Of a stretch of DNA of 64,000 nt, positions 45,806-56,996 are shown one piece after another (position 1 is the stretch's first letter; each line of letters begins with the position of its first letter). Position numbers and translations under genes: made by a program. Origin of the DNA: Seminavis robusta (lineage: Eukaryota > Bacillariophyta > Bacillariophyceae > Naviculales > Naviculaceae); contig CAICTM010000483.1 of assembly GCA_903772945.1 (NCBI GenBank), forward strand, positions 1-64,000, written 5' to 3'. The notes beneath the pieces are model-generated. The model saw only the letters and a program-made list of their open reading frames with translations, made no database searches and had not been told where the DNA came from.

Positions 45806-48800
45806 ATGGGCCAGCAACAACAACAACCACAGCAACCAGTACCACAAGACGACCGATCGCGGCATATCACGCTGCAAGGGTTCAATCGGGTTCCGTTAGT
45901 CTGTTTTGCGTTGATGGTGATTACGCTGCTCATGCTATGTGTCGTAAATGTCGACGATGGGACCGTGACGCTACCGGCCGGGTTGGGTTCCTTCCATTAT
46001 CAACGCGTGTACACCACCAAAAATACAGATAAGCACAAAGATGCCAAGATTTGCTACCCACAAGTCGTATTGGAAGAAGATGATTTTGACAATTTCCAAG
46101 TATTGGGGGGATCGGATACTACTACTACTACTACTACTACTACTAGGAGCTCCTGGAATATGGGAACCGTCTCCAATAGTATCGAGTTGAACACGAATTT
46201 CTTGGGACCTCTCGGACAAGGACACGATCAGGTATCCAAAGAATTTGACATTCCCGTCTTGGCGGCATCTTCGCAACAACATCAACTACCCATTCCTGCC
46301 AGCAATGTCACTGTGGAATTCAAACTGTACCAAATGAACGACTGGAGTAGTAGTAGTAGTGCTGATGAGGACGACAAGATGTTGGTACTCATCAACAATG
46401 TCCAAATTGATCTGGGAGACATGACGGTCCATCAGCCATTTTCGGGAACTGAGGGAAACATTGTCTGGGAGCGCAGTGCTCCTCTTCAGGAACAGAGTGA
46501 GGACGCGAAAATGCCAGTGGTATACAAGGTTCGCATCACTGTTCCCTCGAGCTCTCTCCCGGGCAATCGATTCACGCTCAAATTTCAAACCGCCACCTCC
46601 AAGCCAATCTTGGAGCAGAGTGCCGGAATTGACGATTTAATCATTACCGGATTCTATCAATGTCAACAACAAGAACAGCCGCAACAATCGCCACACAAGA
46701 AGATTAATAATTCGACAGCCCCGGTCGAATCGACTCCGGAACAAACTCCAACGGCAGCAGCACCCGCTACCCCCAATCCAGAAGTGAAGGAAAATACAGA
46801 AGACGAGACTCCAGAAGAAATGGAAGAATCTCTGGAAGAAAATGGTGGCGAAACTTGTGCCAAGCTTCCAGCTCCAGCCGATGGTGTTTGTGCCGCCGCA
46901 AACCCTTCCACTCTCGATAATGGTGTTCATGGGGGAAAGGATCCATATGCTGGCTGGTATTCTTTGAATAACGATGGTTGCTGTCAAGATTTCTGTCGTT
47001 GGGTTGGTGGTAGTGGTTCCGGAGGGGATCCAGGCCTTCAAATCAAACATCGTGATTCTTATTGGTCATGCAGACCAGCAGGTTACGCCGCATGTACATA
47101 CTTTGAAGGTTTTGGCGATACATTCAATTTTGCCAAGTGTGACGGTCAAGGTATGCCTGCTGTATCCAAACCAGTAATTGAAGCAGAGACAGCCGCTCCT
47201 CCTCCGCTGGAAGAAATCAAAGAAGAGGAGACTCCACAAGAAATGGAAGAATCTCTGGAAGAGGAAGATGGGGAAACTTGTGTGGAGCTCCCAGCTCCAG
47301 TTGATGGATCTTGCCCTGCGGCAAACCCTTCTATGCTTGACAATGGCGTTCACAGCGGTCAGGATCCATACACTGGCTGGTATTCTTTGAATAATGATGG
47401 TTGCTGTCAAGACTTTTGTCGTTGGGTTGGCAGTTCCGGCTCTGGGGGAGACCCAAGCATGGCAATCAAGCACCACGGTTCTTATTGGTCTTGCAGACCA
47501 GCAGGGTATACTGCATGTACATACTTTGAAGGTTTTGGCGATACATTCAATTTTCCCAAGTGTGACAGCCAGGGTGTGCCTTCCACTCTGGAGCCTGAGC
47601 CAGAGGAAGAAGAAGAGACTCCAGAAGAAATGGAAGAATCTCTGGAAGACGAAGATGGAGAAACATGTACTCAGCTTCCAGCCCCAGCAGCTGGTACTTG
47701 TGCAGCAGCAAACCCTTCCACTCTCGACAATGGCGTTCATGGTGGTAAGGATCCATATGCTGGCTGGTTTTCGTTGAATAACGATGGCTGCTGTCAAGAC
47801 TTCTGCCGTTGGGTTGGAAGTAGTGGTTCTGGAGGGGATCCAACCAATCAAATCAAGCATCGTGATTCTTATTGGTCATGCAGACCAGCAGGTTATTCCG
47901 CTTGTACGTACTTTGAAGGATTTGGTGATAGTTTCAATTTTGCCAAGTGTGACGGCCAGGGTGTGCCTGCTACACCCGAGCCAGAAGAAGAAGAAGAAGA
48001 AGAAACTCCAGAAGAAATGGAGGAATCTCTTGAAGAGGAAGATGGGGAAACTTGTACTCAGCTTCCAGCTCCAGCAGCTGGTACTTGTGCAGCAGCAAAC
48101 CCTTCGACTCTTGACAACGGTGTTCACAGAGGTCAGGATCCATATGCTGGATGGTTTTCTTTGAATAATGACGGTTGCTGTCAAGACTTTTGTCGATGGG
48201 TTGGTGGTAGTGGTTCAGGAGGAGACCCAAGCTTGGGAATCAAGCACCGGGAATCGTATTGGTCTTGCAGACCAGCAGGGTATTCTGCCTGTACATACTT
48301 TGAAGGTTTTGGCGAGTCCTTCAATTATGCGAAGTGTGATGGTCAGGGTGTGCCTGCTGCCCCCAAGCCGGTGGTAGAAGCAGAGACATCCCCGCCGCCT
48401 CCAGAACCCCCAGCAGTGGAAGTTAAACAAGAAGAGACTCCCCAGGGTGTACCCGCTGACCCCTCTGCACCTCAACAACAAACAGTCTGGGAACGACTCA
48501 CCAGCAAAGGGAGAAAGACAATCACAGTTCTGGAAGGATCCGGATTGGGCAGTCAAATGATCAACATGTTGGCACAAAAGATCTACTTTGAAGCCCACGG
48601 AAAGGAATACTTTGTCGATGACACAGAATACGGATATCGATGGGACGACAACACCGGAGTATTACAGGGATACTTCACGCCTCAGTTCCCTGTCCTTCAA
48701 AGGAGCGATTGGCAACAAATGACTAGCTTTATGGGAGTTCCTCCGCGCAACGTGATTTTCAACACGAATGATGTCTATCGCGATGGGGCTATTGAAATCA

Positions 48801-49423
48801 TCAAGTCGATTCGCTTTTCTCAGCGCAAACATTTTCGAAAGGAATTCAAGCACGATCACTTTGGGCTCATGGTACCGGAGGCATGCAAGCACTTGCAATT
48901 CAATCAGCGTGCCAAACAAGAGTTTAAAACGTTGATTGACGCCAACAATATTCCCAATTTGCGCAATGTATCTTCGGCTGCCTTTCATATCCGTCGTGGA
49001 GACAAGATCCTCGCGCACGAATCTATTGTCTATTCGGGTGCCAACTACGTGCTCAAGCTTCTGGAGGCAGTGGGAGAACAAAAGATTGATCATTGCTTTA
49101 TTTCATCGGGAGACTATGCGGCGGTAGAAGAAGTCCAGGCAGCATTGCAAGAAAAACAGGTTGGTTGCCAGGTCCATACTCTCACCCAACAAGCTGAGCA
49201 CGGTGCCGATGAGTCGGTGAGCAGAACTAATCGTGCCAATACGGTCCAGTTCTTGGCGGAAATGTCACAGTTGATTGATGCCACCTTCTTTGTGGGGACC
49301 TTCAATAGCAACGTGGGATCCATGGCGGCGTTGCTACGTGCCTGCATCTACCCCAAGAAAAGGTATGGCAACTCCTATGGGGTCGACACGGACGACTGGT
49401 ACTATGTTCGCCATCGCGACTAG
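45806..49423 (+). CDS. Type II membrane protein with four 8-Cys modules and a GT23-like fucosyltransferase domain (copy B)
   Basis: 1205 residues; ATG at 45806. Differs from copy A by a Gln-rich head, a TM anchor at about 30-49 (LVCFALMVITLLMLCVVNV) and an extra beta-rich segment (about 95-285: VEFKLYQMNDW, FTLKFQTATS, SAGIDDLIITGFYQC) that looks like a carbohydrate-binding sandwich. Four Cys modules follow (about 348-855), with the same DGCCQDFCRWVG and WSCRPAGY signatures. The catalytic part has GSGLGSQMINMLAQKIYF, HIRRGDK and FVGTFNSNVGSMAA. The Arg-Arg of HxRR, which in FUT8 contacts GDP-fucose, is kept. It faces away from copy A across 1.6 kb, so the pair arose by inverted duplication. 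The two copies share domain order but differ at the N-terminus. Confidence 0.8.
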   Translation: MGQQQQQPQQPVPQDDRSRHITLQGFNRVPLVCFALMVITLLMLCVVNVDDGTVTLPAGLGSFHYQRVYTTKNTDKHKDAKICYPQVVLEEDDFDNFQVLGGSDTTTTTTTTTRSSWNMGTVSNSIELNTNFLGPLGQGHDQVSKEFDIPVLAASSQQHQLPIPASNVTVEFKLYQMNDWSSSSSADEDDKMLVLINNVQIDLGDMTVHQPFSGTEGNIVWERSAPLQEQSEDAKMPVVYKVRITVPSSSLPGNRFTLKFQTATSKPILEQSAGIDDLIITGFYQCQQQEQPQQSPHKKINNSTAPVESTPEQTPTAAAPATPNPEVKENTEDETPEEMEESLEENGGETCAKLPAPADGVCAAANPSTLDNGVHGGKDPYAGWYSLNNDGCCQDFCRWVGGSGSGGDPGLQIKHRDSYWSCRPAGYAACTYFEGFGDTFNFAKCDGQGMPAVSKPVIEAETAAPPPLEEIKEEETPQEMEESLEEEDGETCVELPAPVDGSCPAANPSMLDNGVHSGQDPYTGWYSLNNDGCCQDFCRWVGSSGSGGDPSMAIKHHGSYWSCRPAGYTACTYFEGFGDTFNFPKCDSQGVPSTLEPEPEEEEETPEEMEESLEDEDGETCTQLPAPAAGTCAAANPSTLDNGVHGGKDPYAGWFSLNNDGCCQDFCRWVGSSGSGGDPTNQIKHRDSYWSCRPAGYSACTYFEGFGDSFNFAKCDGQGVPATPEPEEEEEEETPEEMEESLEEEDGETCTQLPAPAAGTCAAANPSTLDNGVHRGQDPYAGWFSLNNDGCCQDFCRWVGGSGSGGDPSLGIKHRESYWSCRPAGYSACTYFEGFGESFNYAKCDGQGVPAAPKPVVEAETSPPPPEPPAVEVKQEETPQGVPADPSAPQQQTVWERLTSKGRKTITVLEGSGLGSQMINMLAQKIYFEAHGKEYFVDDTEYGYRWDDNTGVLQGYFTPQFPVLQRSDWQQMTSFMGVPPRNVIFNTNDVYRDGAIEIIKSIRFSQRKHFRKEFKHDHFGLMVPEACKHLQFNQRAKQEFKTLIDANNIPNLRNVSSAAFHIRRGDKILAHESIVYSGANYVLKLLEAVGEQKIDHCFISSGDYAAVEEVQAALQEKQVGCQVHTLTQQAEHGADESVSRTNRANTVQFLAEMSQLIDATFFVGTFNSNVGSMAALLRACIYPKKRYGNSYGVDTDDWYYVRHRD
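46847..48370 (+). repeat. Four tandem 8-Cys module copies in copy B
   Basis: The modules are very similar to those in copy A at protein level and carry long matching stretches at DNA level. Module 2 (VELPAPVDGSCPAANPS) is the most diverged. Confidence 0.85.
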
Positions 49424-50159
49424 AACAAGAGAACAAAAAGAGTTGCAAGCATTCAGCTCTCAGGCAACTCTGAAAGGTGTCAACAAGGACACATGCTTCA
49501 CCGCTGCATGTCATGTATTAGCAGCAACGCATTTTGGTTTACTAGTAGATGCATTTTCCTTTCTTCCGTTCTTTCCTTGTAATGTTGGAGCTCTGAAACA
49601 TCTATTGAAACATGACCAGGGTGCCTTCGTTTCCGCCGGGACTCATCCCGATGGTCAGCTGGCATGTCTGTTGGCTGAACCCAGAGAGACGCGGTATGTT
49701 TGAACTGGTCGGGGGTACTACGGTATCCGCAGGTTTTCAGGTTTTCAACAGTGCTGTGAGGCTGTTGGCATTCTGCCTATCTTAGTTTACAAGTTTCTAA
49801 TCGTTGCATACGTATCTACGCACCCCTCATGCTAATAGGAAAGGTTCGCATCTCCCTGGGCTTTGTGATTGGTCTCTCCTGGTTTGCATTGGGGTACTCC
49901 GCAAATGTTTGATATAGCTCTCCCGAACACGTACAGTACCGATCCACAGTTTTGATCCTTTATACTCCGCCACCGGAACACTACGGTACATGCAGTTGGG
50001 TGCCTTCTGGTGTAGGAAAACAATGTAGCTTACCCTCTACTCCAAAAAATGAAAAAGAAATCAGAAGAAATGAAGTCAAAATCTCTCAATGACAAACCCA
50101 AAAGCCACAAGCCACAAAAGAATGCAAGAGATAGGTATGGTAGTGGAAGCACGTCAGAT

Positions 50160-50330
50160 TTCCTGCGCAATTGAGCAGGCGACGCATGAACAGGATCCTG
50201 TATGAACAGAACTCCAACGTCCGGTTCAATAGCACAGGAGCCTGTTCAATTGCACAGGAATCGCGGCCTGTTAGGCCTGAATTTGGCTGCAGGATTGCTC
50301 TCTAAAACTCCTGTTCATGTATGCACAGAC
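50160..50330. repeat. Cluster of imperfect palindromes (CCTGTTCA / CACAGG words)
   Basis: CATGAACAGGA near 50186 and TCCTGTTCATG near 50311 are inverted copies. Between them lie GCACAGGAGCCTGTTC and GAACAGGATCCTGT, each nearly palindromic. This could be a short MITE-like element about 140 bp long, but no target duplication is obvious. Confidence 0.45.
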
Positions 50331-50582
50331 CGTATGTAGTGCTGCTGTCTACCCCCTGTCTACCGGAGCTGTACCAGTATACCGGTACGGAAAGTTTGGA
50401 AATGCGTTTGTGGAGTGATTAGTGTACATATCGAAGGAATGCACTTGGCCATCTAATTAGTTCTGCTCCGTTCTGGTTTCTGGGCGCTTTTCGCAGAGAG
50501 CGAGCCTAAAGGGAAGAATGGAGACCACGATGGGGTAGTTATGGCTTGTTGCTTGTTGTCGCCAAGTTTGTTTGATTGACAG

Positions 50583-50658
50583 GACGGGTGCTCCAACAGC
50601 AGGATCCAGCAATAATCCGGGACGGGTACTCCAGCAGCAGGATCCAGCAATATCCAGC
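50583..50658. repeat. 38-bp tandem duplication
   Basis: Two adjacent copies begin GACGGGT(G/A)CTCCA(A/G)CAGC and run on through GGATCCAGCAAT. They differ at a few positions, mostly near the 3' end. Confidence 0.75.
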
Positions 50659-52581
50659 CTATCGTAGCTAGCGAGGCAGAATAGTGCATGCCGATGCCGT
50701 CATCGATGCGGTGTTGCGATATTCGACGCCACAGCGTTCTTTGCACGATGCCTATACCCAAACATTTGTTCCATGCCCCACGTTCATCAGACACAGTGGT
50801 TCAGTTTGGTCGCGTTGGTTTGCTGGAAAGGAGCTACTGGTACTACGGTACCGGTACTTGCTTCAGCTCTTGCCTCTACCGGTACCAGTGCGTAGTCCGT
50901 GGGAAGTGCCACAGTACCACCGGTGTTGTCAGTCTCTCTTCGCTTCTTCTTCAACTTCAACAACTTTCGAGGGCACATCCCTCCTCTCGATGATTTCGGT
51001 TGACAGCGGGAGCATAGATCAGTTTGAGCCGCATTTTGCCTTCGAGTGTTACTGTACCTTTAGGCCAGCGACCTTTGGTTGACAAACTTGTCTAAACTGC
51101 AAGTCTCAGACTATAGAGCGATAGCAAGGCCAGCGAGTCCAACTATCGTCCTATCATGCACATAACCGACTGTATTTGTCATATGCGAAGAGCAAGCTGA
51201 ATGTCTCCGCCTCAGACCATCACGCTGCTTTGAAATGCACATGTTGCGGACTCGGATGTGACCGGCGCAGTGGACAACGAAGGAGGAAGCACAATATGAT
51301 TTCAAATCAGTACATGCGGTGCTGAAGGCATCAAAAACGCTGCTACCGCCAATAGGAGCTTGCCGAAACTCTTGACACAAGTCGTCGGCAGGAAAAGGAT
51401 CGCTTCTGCGAATGGTTATACACCTGAAGATTCTGCTTCTTGCTGGTGCTAACTTGGCCGAGCCGACCGGATGCATGCTTGTTCGTGGTGGACGACCATG
51501 GAGTACCTGGTATCGGTATGTCCGTGTGGCCTCCCTACTGCATCTTGTGACGGCTTCTTTCTACGTCTTTTCCGGTAACAGTATTAACCTCATGTAGGAC
51601 GACAATGTTTTCTAGGAGCTCTTCCGGTGAAGCCAACGATGGACACATCATCATCGTCGTCGTCGTCGTGGCGGTCGACATCGTCAAATGTCGCAAGATG
51701 ATACCCTTCGAGCATTGAGTTTGCATTTCATTTCAAAGAACTCATCGATTCATGTTGTCGAGCAAGTCCCAGAGTGACTCCCTTTTCTTGGTCGCCGAAG
51801 CTTCAGCCGATACGGGCCACTGTTTTGATACAAGGGTGAGTTCAAGCGGGAAATGATGATTTGCCAACGGTGGAGGACAGCTTGGCCGCAGCAACTACTA
51901 CGCTGTGTGGTACCGGTACCTGAAGTGGAGAGTCGAGTGCGGGATATCTCGTCCACTGAGGTTTTCTCTCGCCCCTGTCTCCGCACGCACGGAATGTGTC
52001 CAGATAGAGGCAACCCAGTAACAAGCGATCAATTTGCTGGCTGTTTCTATTAGGTGGCTGCTTGGAGTTTTGTTGAGCCTGAGAGCTTGCAATCATAAAA
52101 AGAAGCAGATACACAGATAGATGCAGATTCATGTTTTGGATTGACATTCGACACGTTCAACCAAACAACGGCAGGAGTGTATTTCTGTAGTTGCATTATC
52201 AGCAATGGAAGCACAAGCATCCACCGAGACAAGGAACATATTCAAACACATATTGTCTTGTTGTGACAGTGAGCTGGACACGTTAAATTTCCGCCACGAG
52301 TTCGTACGACACCTCTACAGGAACCCGCAAGGCACACGTGCAATGTAGGTTGGTCAACCGCCTCGTCCTGATTTCGTAACCGTACACTCATGTTCTCTAG
52401 TACTAGTATTCTAGAACTAGTTATCAGGTTGATGACGAGTATTGCCAGTACTGAGAAATAGCCCCCCTGCAACGCGGAGGTAAACCAGTCTTCTCGATAG
52501 AGTCTTCAACCATTTCTTTATTGTCCTGGTCGTTGGTGTGCCCTGCGCCTCAACCAAGTAATGTTCGTACTGGAAGCCGCA

Positions 52582-52890
52582 AGACTACATCAGACATCTC
52601 GCTTGCTAGCCTACCGCTGCAGCAACTAACTTCTCCGACCCAGACCCAATAGGATCAAACTTCAACCCCATTGAGCACCTACCGGTACATGTGGCTTATA
52701 TGCTGAAGTTCTATCACAGTTCTCGTCGATTTGCCTGACAATAAGCTGCCCGACTTCATCAGACATCCAGCTTGCTACCGTAGCCTGCCGCTGCAGTAGA
52801 TGACTTTAGACTCCATAGGCTCAAAATTCAACCCCATTGAGTATCTACATGGATAGCAACCTTATTTTCTGAAGTCCTAGCTACTAGAGC
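52582..52890. repeat. Diverged direct duplication, period about 168 bp
   Basis: ATCAGACATC(T/C) occurs at about 52590 and 52759, GCTTGCTA shortly after each, and TTCAACCCCATTGAG at 52661 and 52827. The copies differ by many substitutions and small indels. Confidence 0.6.
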
Positions 52891-53083
52891 TGACATCGCT
52901 TGTCCAGTAAAACCAAACCAGACATCAACAGCAGTGAGAAGTGTGACTGCACCTGCTTCCCGAAACACTCGCGCTGAAAGAACACAATCAACAAACCAGT
53001 CACAGTTTGGCTTCGTCTCAGGCCATTCACCCTTTCCTCATCGCTCCCATAATCGCTTTGGCGTCCACCTTGCACCAGCCAAC

Positions 53084-54277
53084 ATGCAACAATTATTTGA
53101 GAAAAAACTTGACTTTGGCAAAAGGCCGCGGTCCCCACACCGACGCGATCCAACTGAGTGCAACATCTTCTGCTCGGATTTGGTATCTTTTTCGTTCATT
53201 GAGAAAGAGCTGAAACGAATTGAAAACAACCTTGCTGTGTACAAACTAGAGATTGAAGACTTGATCACAGCCGGGCGACGTCACCGTGCTTGCCTGCCTC
53301 ATCTCATGCGGGTGATCCTGTCCGAAAAGCGTGATTGGCTCTATGTGCGGTTTGTGGACTCGTTTGCCTTGGACGCCTTTCCGAGCTGGCGGGAAGCAAA
53401 GAATACAATAATGCTCAAGTTTGAAGAGCGAGGAGCCAGTTTCTCACCAAAGTGGCAGGATACAATCACATGGAGAACCAGCATTAGCATTGAGATAGGA
53501 ACCAAGGCTCACGAGATAGTAAATCTCTTTGAAAACATCAAGCAAGATCGGCACATTGTAAATCTCAGCTTTCACAATGGAGCCGGGGAAAAGGTTTGCC
53601 CAGAGGAACTGGTGCAACTTCTCGATTGGTCTCATGCCGATGGCTTGCTGACGAGCGGAGTCACGGTGAGCCTTCAGTGCGGGTGGTCCGGCAATAGCAA
53701 CAAGCATTCCATCAAGCATCTCTTGAACTATTCTACTCGTCTCCTGAAGAGATCAGAAAAACTTTGGTCTTCAAGTTCTAAGGACTCACAAAGCCGCACT
53801 CCCAGGGGCAAAAGTGAGAGAAAAAGAGCCTCCAAAAGCAAGGGATGCCCCACAGGAGCAGCCATTGTAGCTTCCAAGACACAACAAGGCAAAGCCAACG
53901 AGTCTTTCGCCGCCTTCTCTGGTTCCATTCGGGCCTTGAGAAGAAAGCATTCGGGTGGCAAACTTTGTTGTAAGAACAAAAAGGCAGATGGCATACAGAG
54001 CAAGGCAAGAGGAAAGCGAAAGGTCCAAGGAAGGTCCAAAAGCCAAATCCTACCAATTGTCAGAACATCGACTCGCGTGGTAGACCAAGAGATGCAAGAA
54101 ATTGCTAGAAGTAGCAGCCTATCTGACCTCAAGGCACTAAAGAGGTCACTAGACAAGGCTATTGCACAAAAGCAGCTAGAGGAGGAGGTTGCTAACAACG
54201 GGGAAGACTTGCCAGACTATGACTGGGCAAGTGGAGCCTTTCTGAACCACCCATGCCGTGTGCCGAAGGCAGCTTAA
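53084..54277 (+). CDS. Hypothetical basic protein
   Basis: 397 residues from the first ATG at 53084 (MQQLFEKKLD). The frame is open 50 codons further upstream, but that part has no ATG. A helical coiled-coil-like stretch lies near residues 45-65 (FIEKELKRIENNLAVYKLEIEDL, broken here for length). The middle (about 100-230) has a mixed alpha/beta look with WREAKNTIMLKFEERG. A Lys/Arg/Ser-rich stretch (about 240-340) could be a nuclear-localisation region. A final helix ends in an acidic DLPDYDW motif. No domain is recognised. An intact ORF of this length with normal composition supports a real gene. Confidence 0.55.
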   Translation: MQQLFEKKLDFGKRPRSPHRRDPTECNIFCSDLVSFSFIEKELKRIENNLAVYKLEIEDLITAGRRHRACLPHLMRVILSEKRDWLYVRFVDSFALDAFPSWREAKNTIMLKFEERGASFSPKWQDTITWRTSISIEIGTKAHEIVNLFENIKQDRHIVNLSFHNGAGEKVCPEELVQLLDWSHADGLLTSGVTVSLQCGWSGNSNKHSIKHLLNYSTRLLKRSEKLWSSSSKDSQSRTPRGKSERKRASKSKGCPTGAAIVASKTQQGKANESFAAFSGSIRALRRKHSGGKLCCKNKKADGIQSKARGKRKVQGRSKSQILPIVRTSTRVVDQEMQEIARSSSLSDLKALKRSLDKAIAQKQLEEEVANNGEDLPDYDWASGAFLNHPCRVPKAA

Positions 54278-55674
54278 AAATCGCCCACCTACGTACCGGT
54301 ATCATAGTTATCTAATGATAGATTCTACCATTGAAGACAGCTATGTAGTGTCCTAAAGCATACAACAGCTCCCTAAGATAGCTGAGGGAAGAGATACCGG
54401 TTCCAGTGGATAAATTTGTTGTGAAGTGCGAAGACAATGTGAACATGATCAAGAAATAAATGATGTGGACAACGGCTCCGTCGCAGGAGTTAATTTTTAG
54501 GGGGATTTAGGCACCAAGAAAGGGGGGGGAGCAAGAAAAGGGAGAAGGCAAGCAGCACAACCAAGAGAGGGCTTGTGGATTGATTACTCAGAGTATCAGC
54601 AAGAGACGTTGATGATAGCAGGGCTATTAGTTAGCTCTCTGGGCTTTTCCACCTGACCAAAAACAACTCGGACGTCTTTGAAAAGAAAACAATCTACGCC
54701 CTGATCCGACATTATTCAAGACACCCAACTGACTAGCTTGGAGGCTTGGAGGAATAAACTTCCAGCTAGCATCGAATCAGGAAAACTAAATTATCCATGT
54801 TATTACTAGCTAGCTACTACATGTACTACCAGCTACTGGCCTGGAAACAGCACCAAACAAGTGTAGAATTGGCGCGCCACCAGAAGTTGAAGACTCAACA
54901 TTGACAAAGGATACCGGCTCCTAGTAGCAGCTAGTAGCCAGCTCTAGCTAGAGCACACTCCATCAAACCAACAAGACAAAATGCCAACAGTACCGTACAG
55001 TACTAATACTCGAGCTAACTAGAGCTACTGAGTGCTGACGATGTAGAAAGGAAACGTTGATGAAGGAGCTGATGAAGGTGCCTTTCCACCTGCAAAAATA
55101 TTAATCAACTCGGATGCCTTAGAAGAGACCTGGCTTGCTTGGCAAGGTCCACAGTGACGGAACACGATGGACCGGTGGTAGCACAACTTTGCGAAAACTG
55201 ATTTTTGAGATGCATACCGGTATCGGGATGCTTCGATTCATGCAGATCCAGAACATTTTTAGTCGCTGTTGTTTCAAGTAAGACACATTGAATCACAAAT
55301 AACTCTGAACGAGAAAAAGACTGTTCGGAAAGGCTTAATCCCTTCTACTGCTTCTGGTACTATTTTGGGTATAGTGGGCCTTTCGACTACCTATTGCAAT
55401 CACGAATGGCACAAAGGTTATGTGAATCAGTAAGCCGTTGTTAACTCCATTAATCCTGATAGAGTCCCGCTTTCTAAGGGAGGGCTTTATTCTTCGATAA
55501 TGCCATGCAACTCGTGACAAAATCACAACGAGCATCTGGAATCAAAACCGCTTTGAGCTTGGTCCTGGTGGCAAAGGTCGGTTGCCTCATTCCACCAGTT
55601 AGCCAGAAAGAAGTGGCTCTGTTACATCGAAGTGCACAATTCGAAAACCTTCTTCAAACAACAACCAAACAACC
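54278..55674. other. Intergenic
   Basis: No gene supported. CTAGCTAGCTACTA and similar words lie near 54805, 54925-54955 and 55015. A G-run (GGGGGGG) occurs near 54525. Confidence 0.5.
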
Positions 55675-56996
55675 ATGATGAACAAGGCAGCAACACTCCT
55701 GTCGACTGTGCTGTTACTAGGGTCGGCTCAGGCAAATTTACTGCCAGGAGGGCCCACCGATCCGGAACCCACCGATCCTTGTGAGCCAAAATGCTGCTTG
55801 CAGCCACGACGAAAAGAGCTTGAGGCCGGTGAGCTCTTTGTCAAGGAAGCCCACGAACGTGCTTTGGAGGAGGAGGACGCTCCTCTCATGTGCGGTGACG
55901 AACCGGCTGGATATTCCTGCTTTTCCGAATATGAGTTTTGTGAGGGATCATGTGGGGTTGACTATGCTGATGTAAGCTATGTTTTACGTCATTGCAGATT
56001 TCCATTGGTGTGTCTGCGTGAACTCACTTCTTCATTCCCTTTGTCTAAACCCAACCTTGACTTTTCCAGTATTGCGGCAATTTTGGAGGACTCGTGTGCT
56101 ATCCTAATTGCCCCACCGATCCTCCACCAACGGACCCTGAACCAACCGATGGTGGATGCTGTGGAGATCCTCATTTCAAGGTAAGTCAAGAGCTGAGCTC
56201 ACTTTGATCTTTCTTTCAAGTTGCTTGCTTTTTGTGTACTCTTTCTGACTTGACTCTTTCCTTCCAATTTTGTTCATGAAAGACCTGGGGTGGTGAATGG
56301 TATGACTACCACGGCATCTGTGACTTGGTCTTGCTCAAGTTGGAAGACTTTAATGATGGCCAAGGCATGGACATTATCATCCGAACTGCCGCTCGGGGCG
56401 AGTTCTCCTTCATTGAGACGGCTGCCATCCGCATTGGATCTGACATTCTGGAAGTCACCGGGTGGGGTGCTTACGCTGTCAATGGTGTAGAATATGCTCA
56501 TTTGCCCATTCAACTGGGCGGATTCAAGTTTGACAAGCACTGGGACAGCGAGAAGAAGCGTGTCTACAAGGTTTTCTTGGATGGAGCCGAACATATCAAG
56601 ATCAGCACCTTCAAGGACTTGGTCAGTGTCAAGGTGGAGAATGCCACCAAGACCACCTTTGGAAGCTCCCAGGGTCTCATGGGATCCTACGATGGAGGTG
56701 TCTGGTTGGGTCGTGACAGAAAGACTGTTCTCAAGGATGCGAATGAGTTTGGAGAGGAATGGCAAGCTACTTCTGAGGAAGGTACCGTCTTCCAAACAGA
56801 CCGATTCCCTCAACACCCACAAAAATGCTTCTTGCCCCAGGCAACCAAGACAGGACGTCGCCTTGGAGAGGCTGTCATCTCTGAAGCTCAGGCAACCGCA
56901 GCCTGCAAAAACTGGGATGACGAACATAGGGACTTGTGTGTCTATGATGTCATGGCATTGGGCGACTTGGAGTTGGCAGAAGCTGGAGCCTATTAA
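55675..56996 (+). CDS. Secreted vWD-domain-like protein
   Basis: Three exons (55675-55971, 56070-56180, 56283-56996) with GT-AG introns of about 100 bp, all phase 0, give 373 residues. A signal peptide (MMNKAATLLSTVLLLGSAQA) is followed by Pro/Thr-Asp linkers (PTDPEPTDPCEP, later PPPTDPEPTD) flanking a Cys-rich part (CSGYSC-like, CEGSCGVDYAD, YCGNFGGLVC). A von Willebrand type D-like domain then begins with CCGDPHFKTWGGEWYDYHGICDL and includes GMDIIIRT and LMGSYDGGVWLGRDRK. The GDPHFxTWxGxxYDYHGxCD motif is the hallmark. The protein is probably secreted or cell-wall associated; several diatom vWD proteins are adhesive or surface proteins. Ligand unknown. Confidence 0.8.

Larger units (their letters stand above)
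49424..53083. other. Long intergenic region
   Basis: 3.7 kb without a supported gene. Short frames (for example 51111-51476 minus, 52242-52472 minus) have no motif. It contains a palindrome-rich segment at 50160-50330, a 38-bp tandem duplication at 50583-50658, a (TCG)n run near 51650-51670 and a diverged direct duplication at 52582-52890. A plus-strand frame upstream of 53084 is open back to 52934 but lacks an ATG. Confidence 0.5.

Noticed and set aside
49275-49703. A 142-codon plus-strand frame overlapping the end of copy B
   Set aside because: It starts inside the well-supported catalytic domain in another frame and has no recognisable content.
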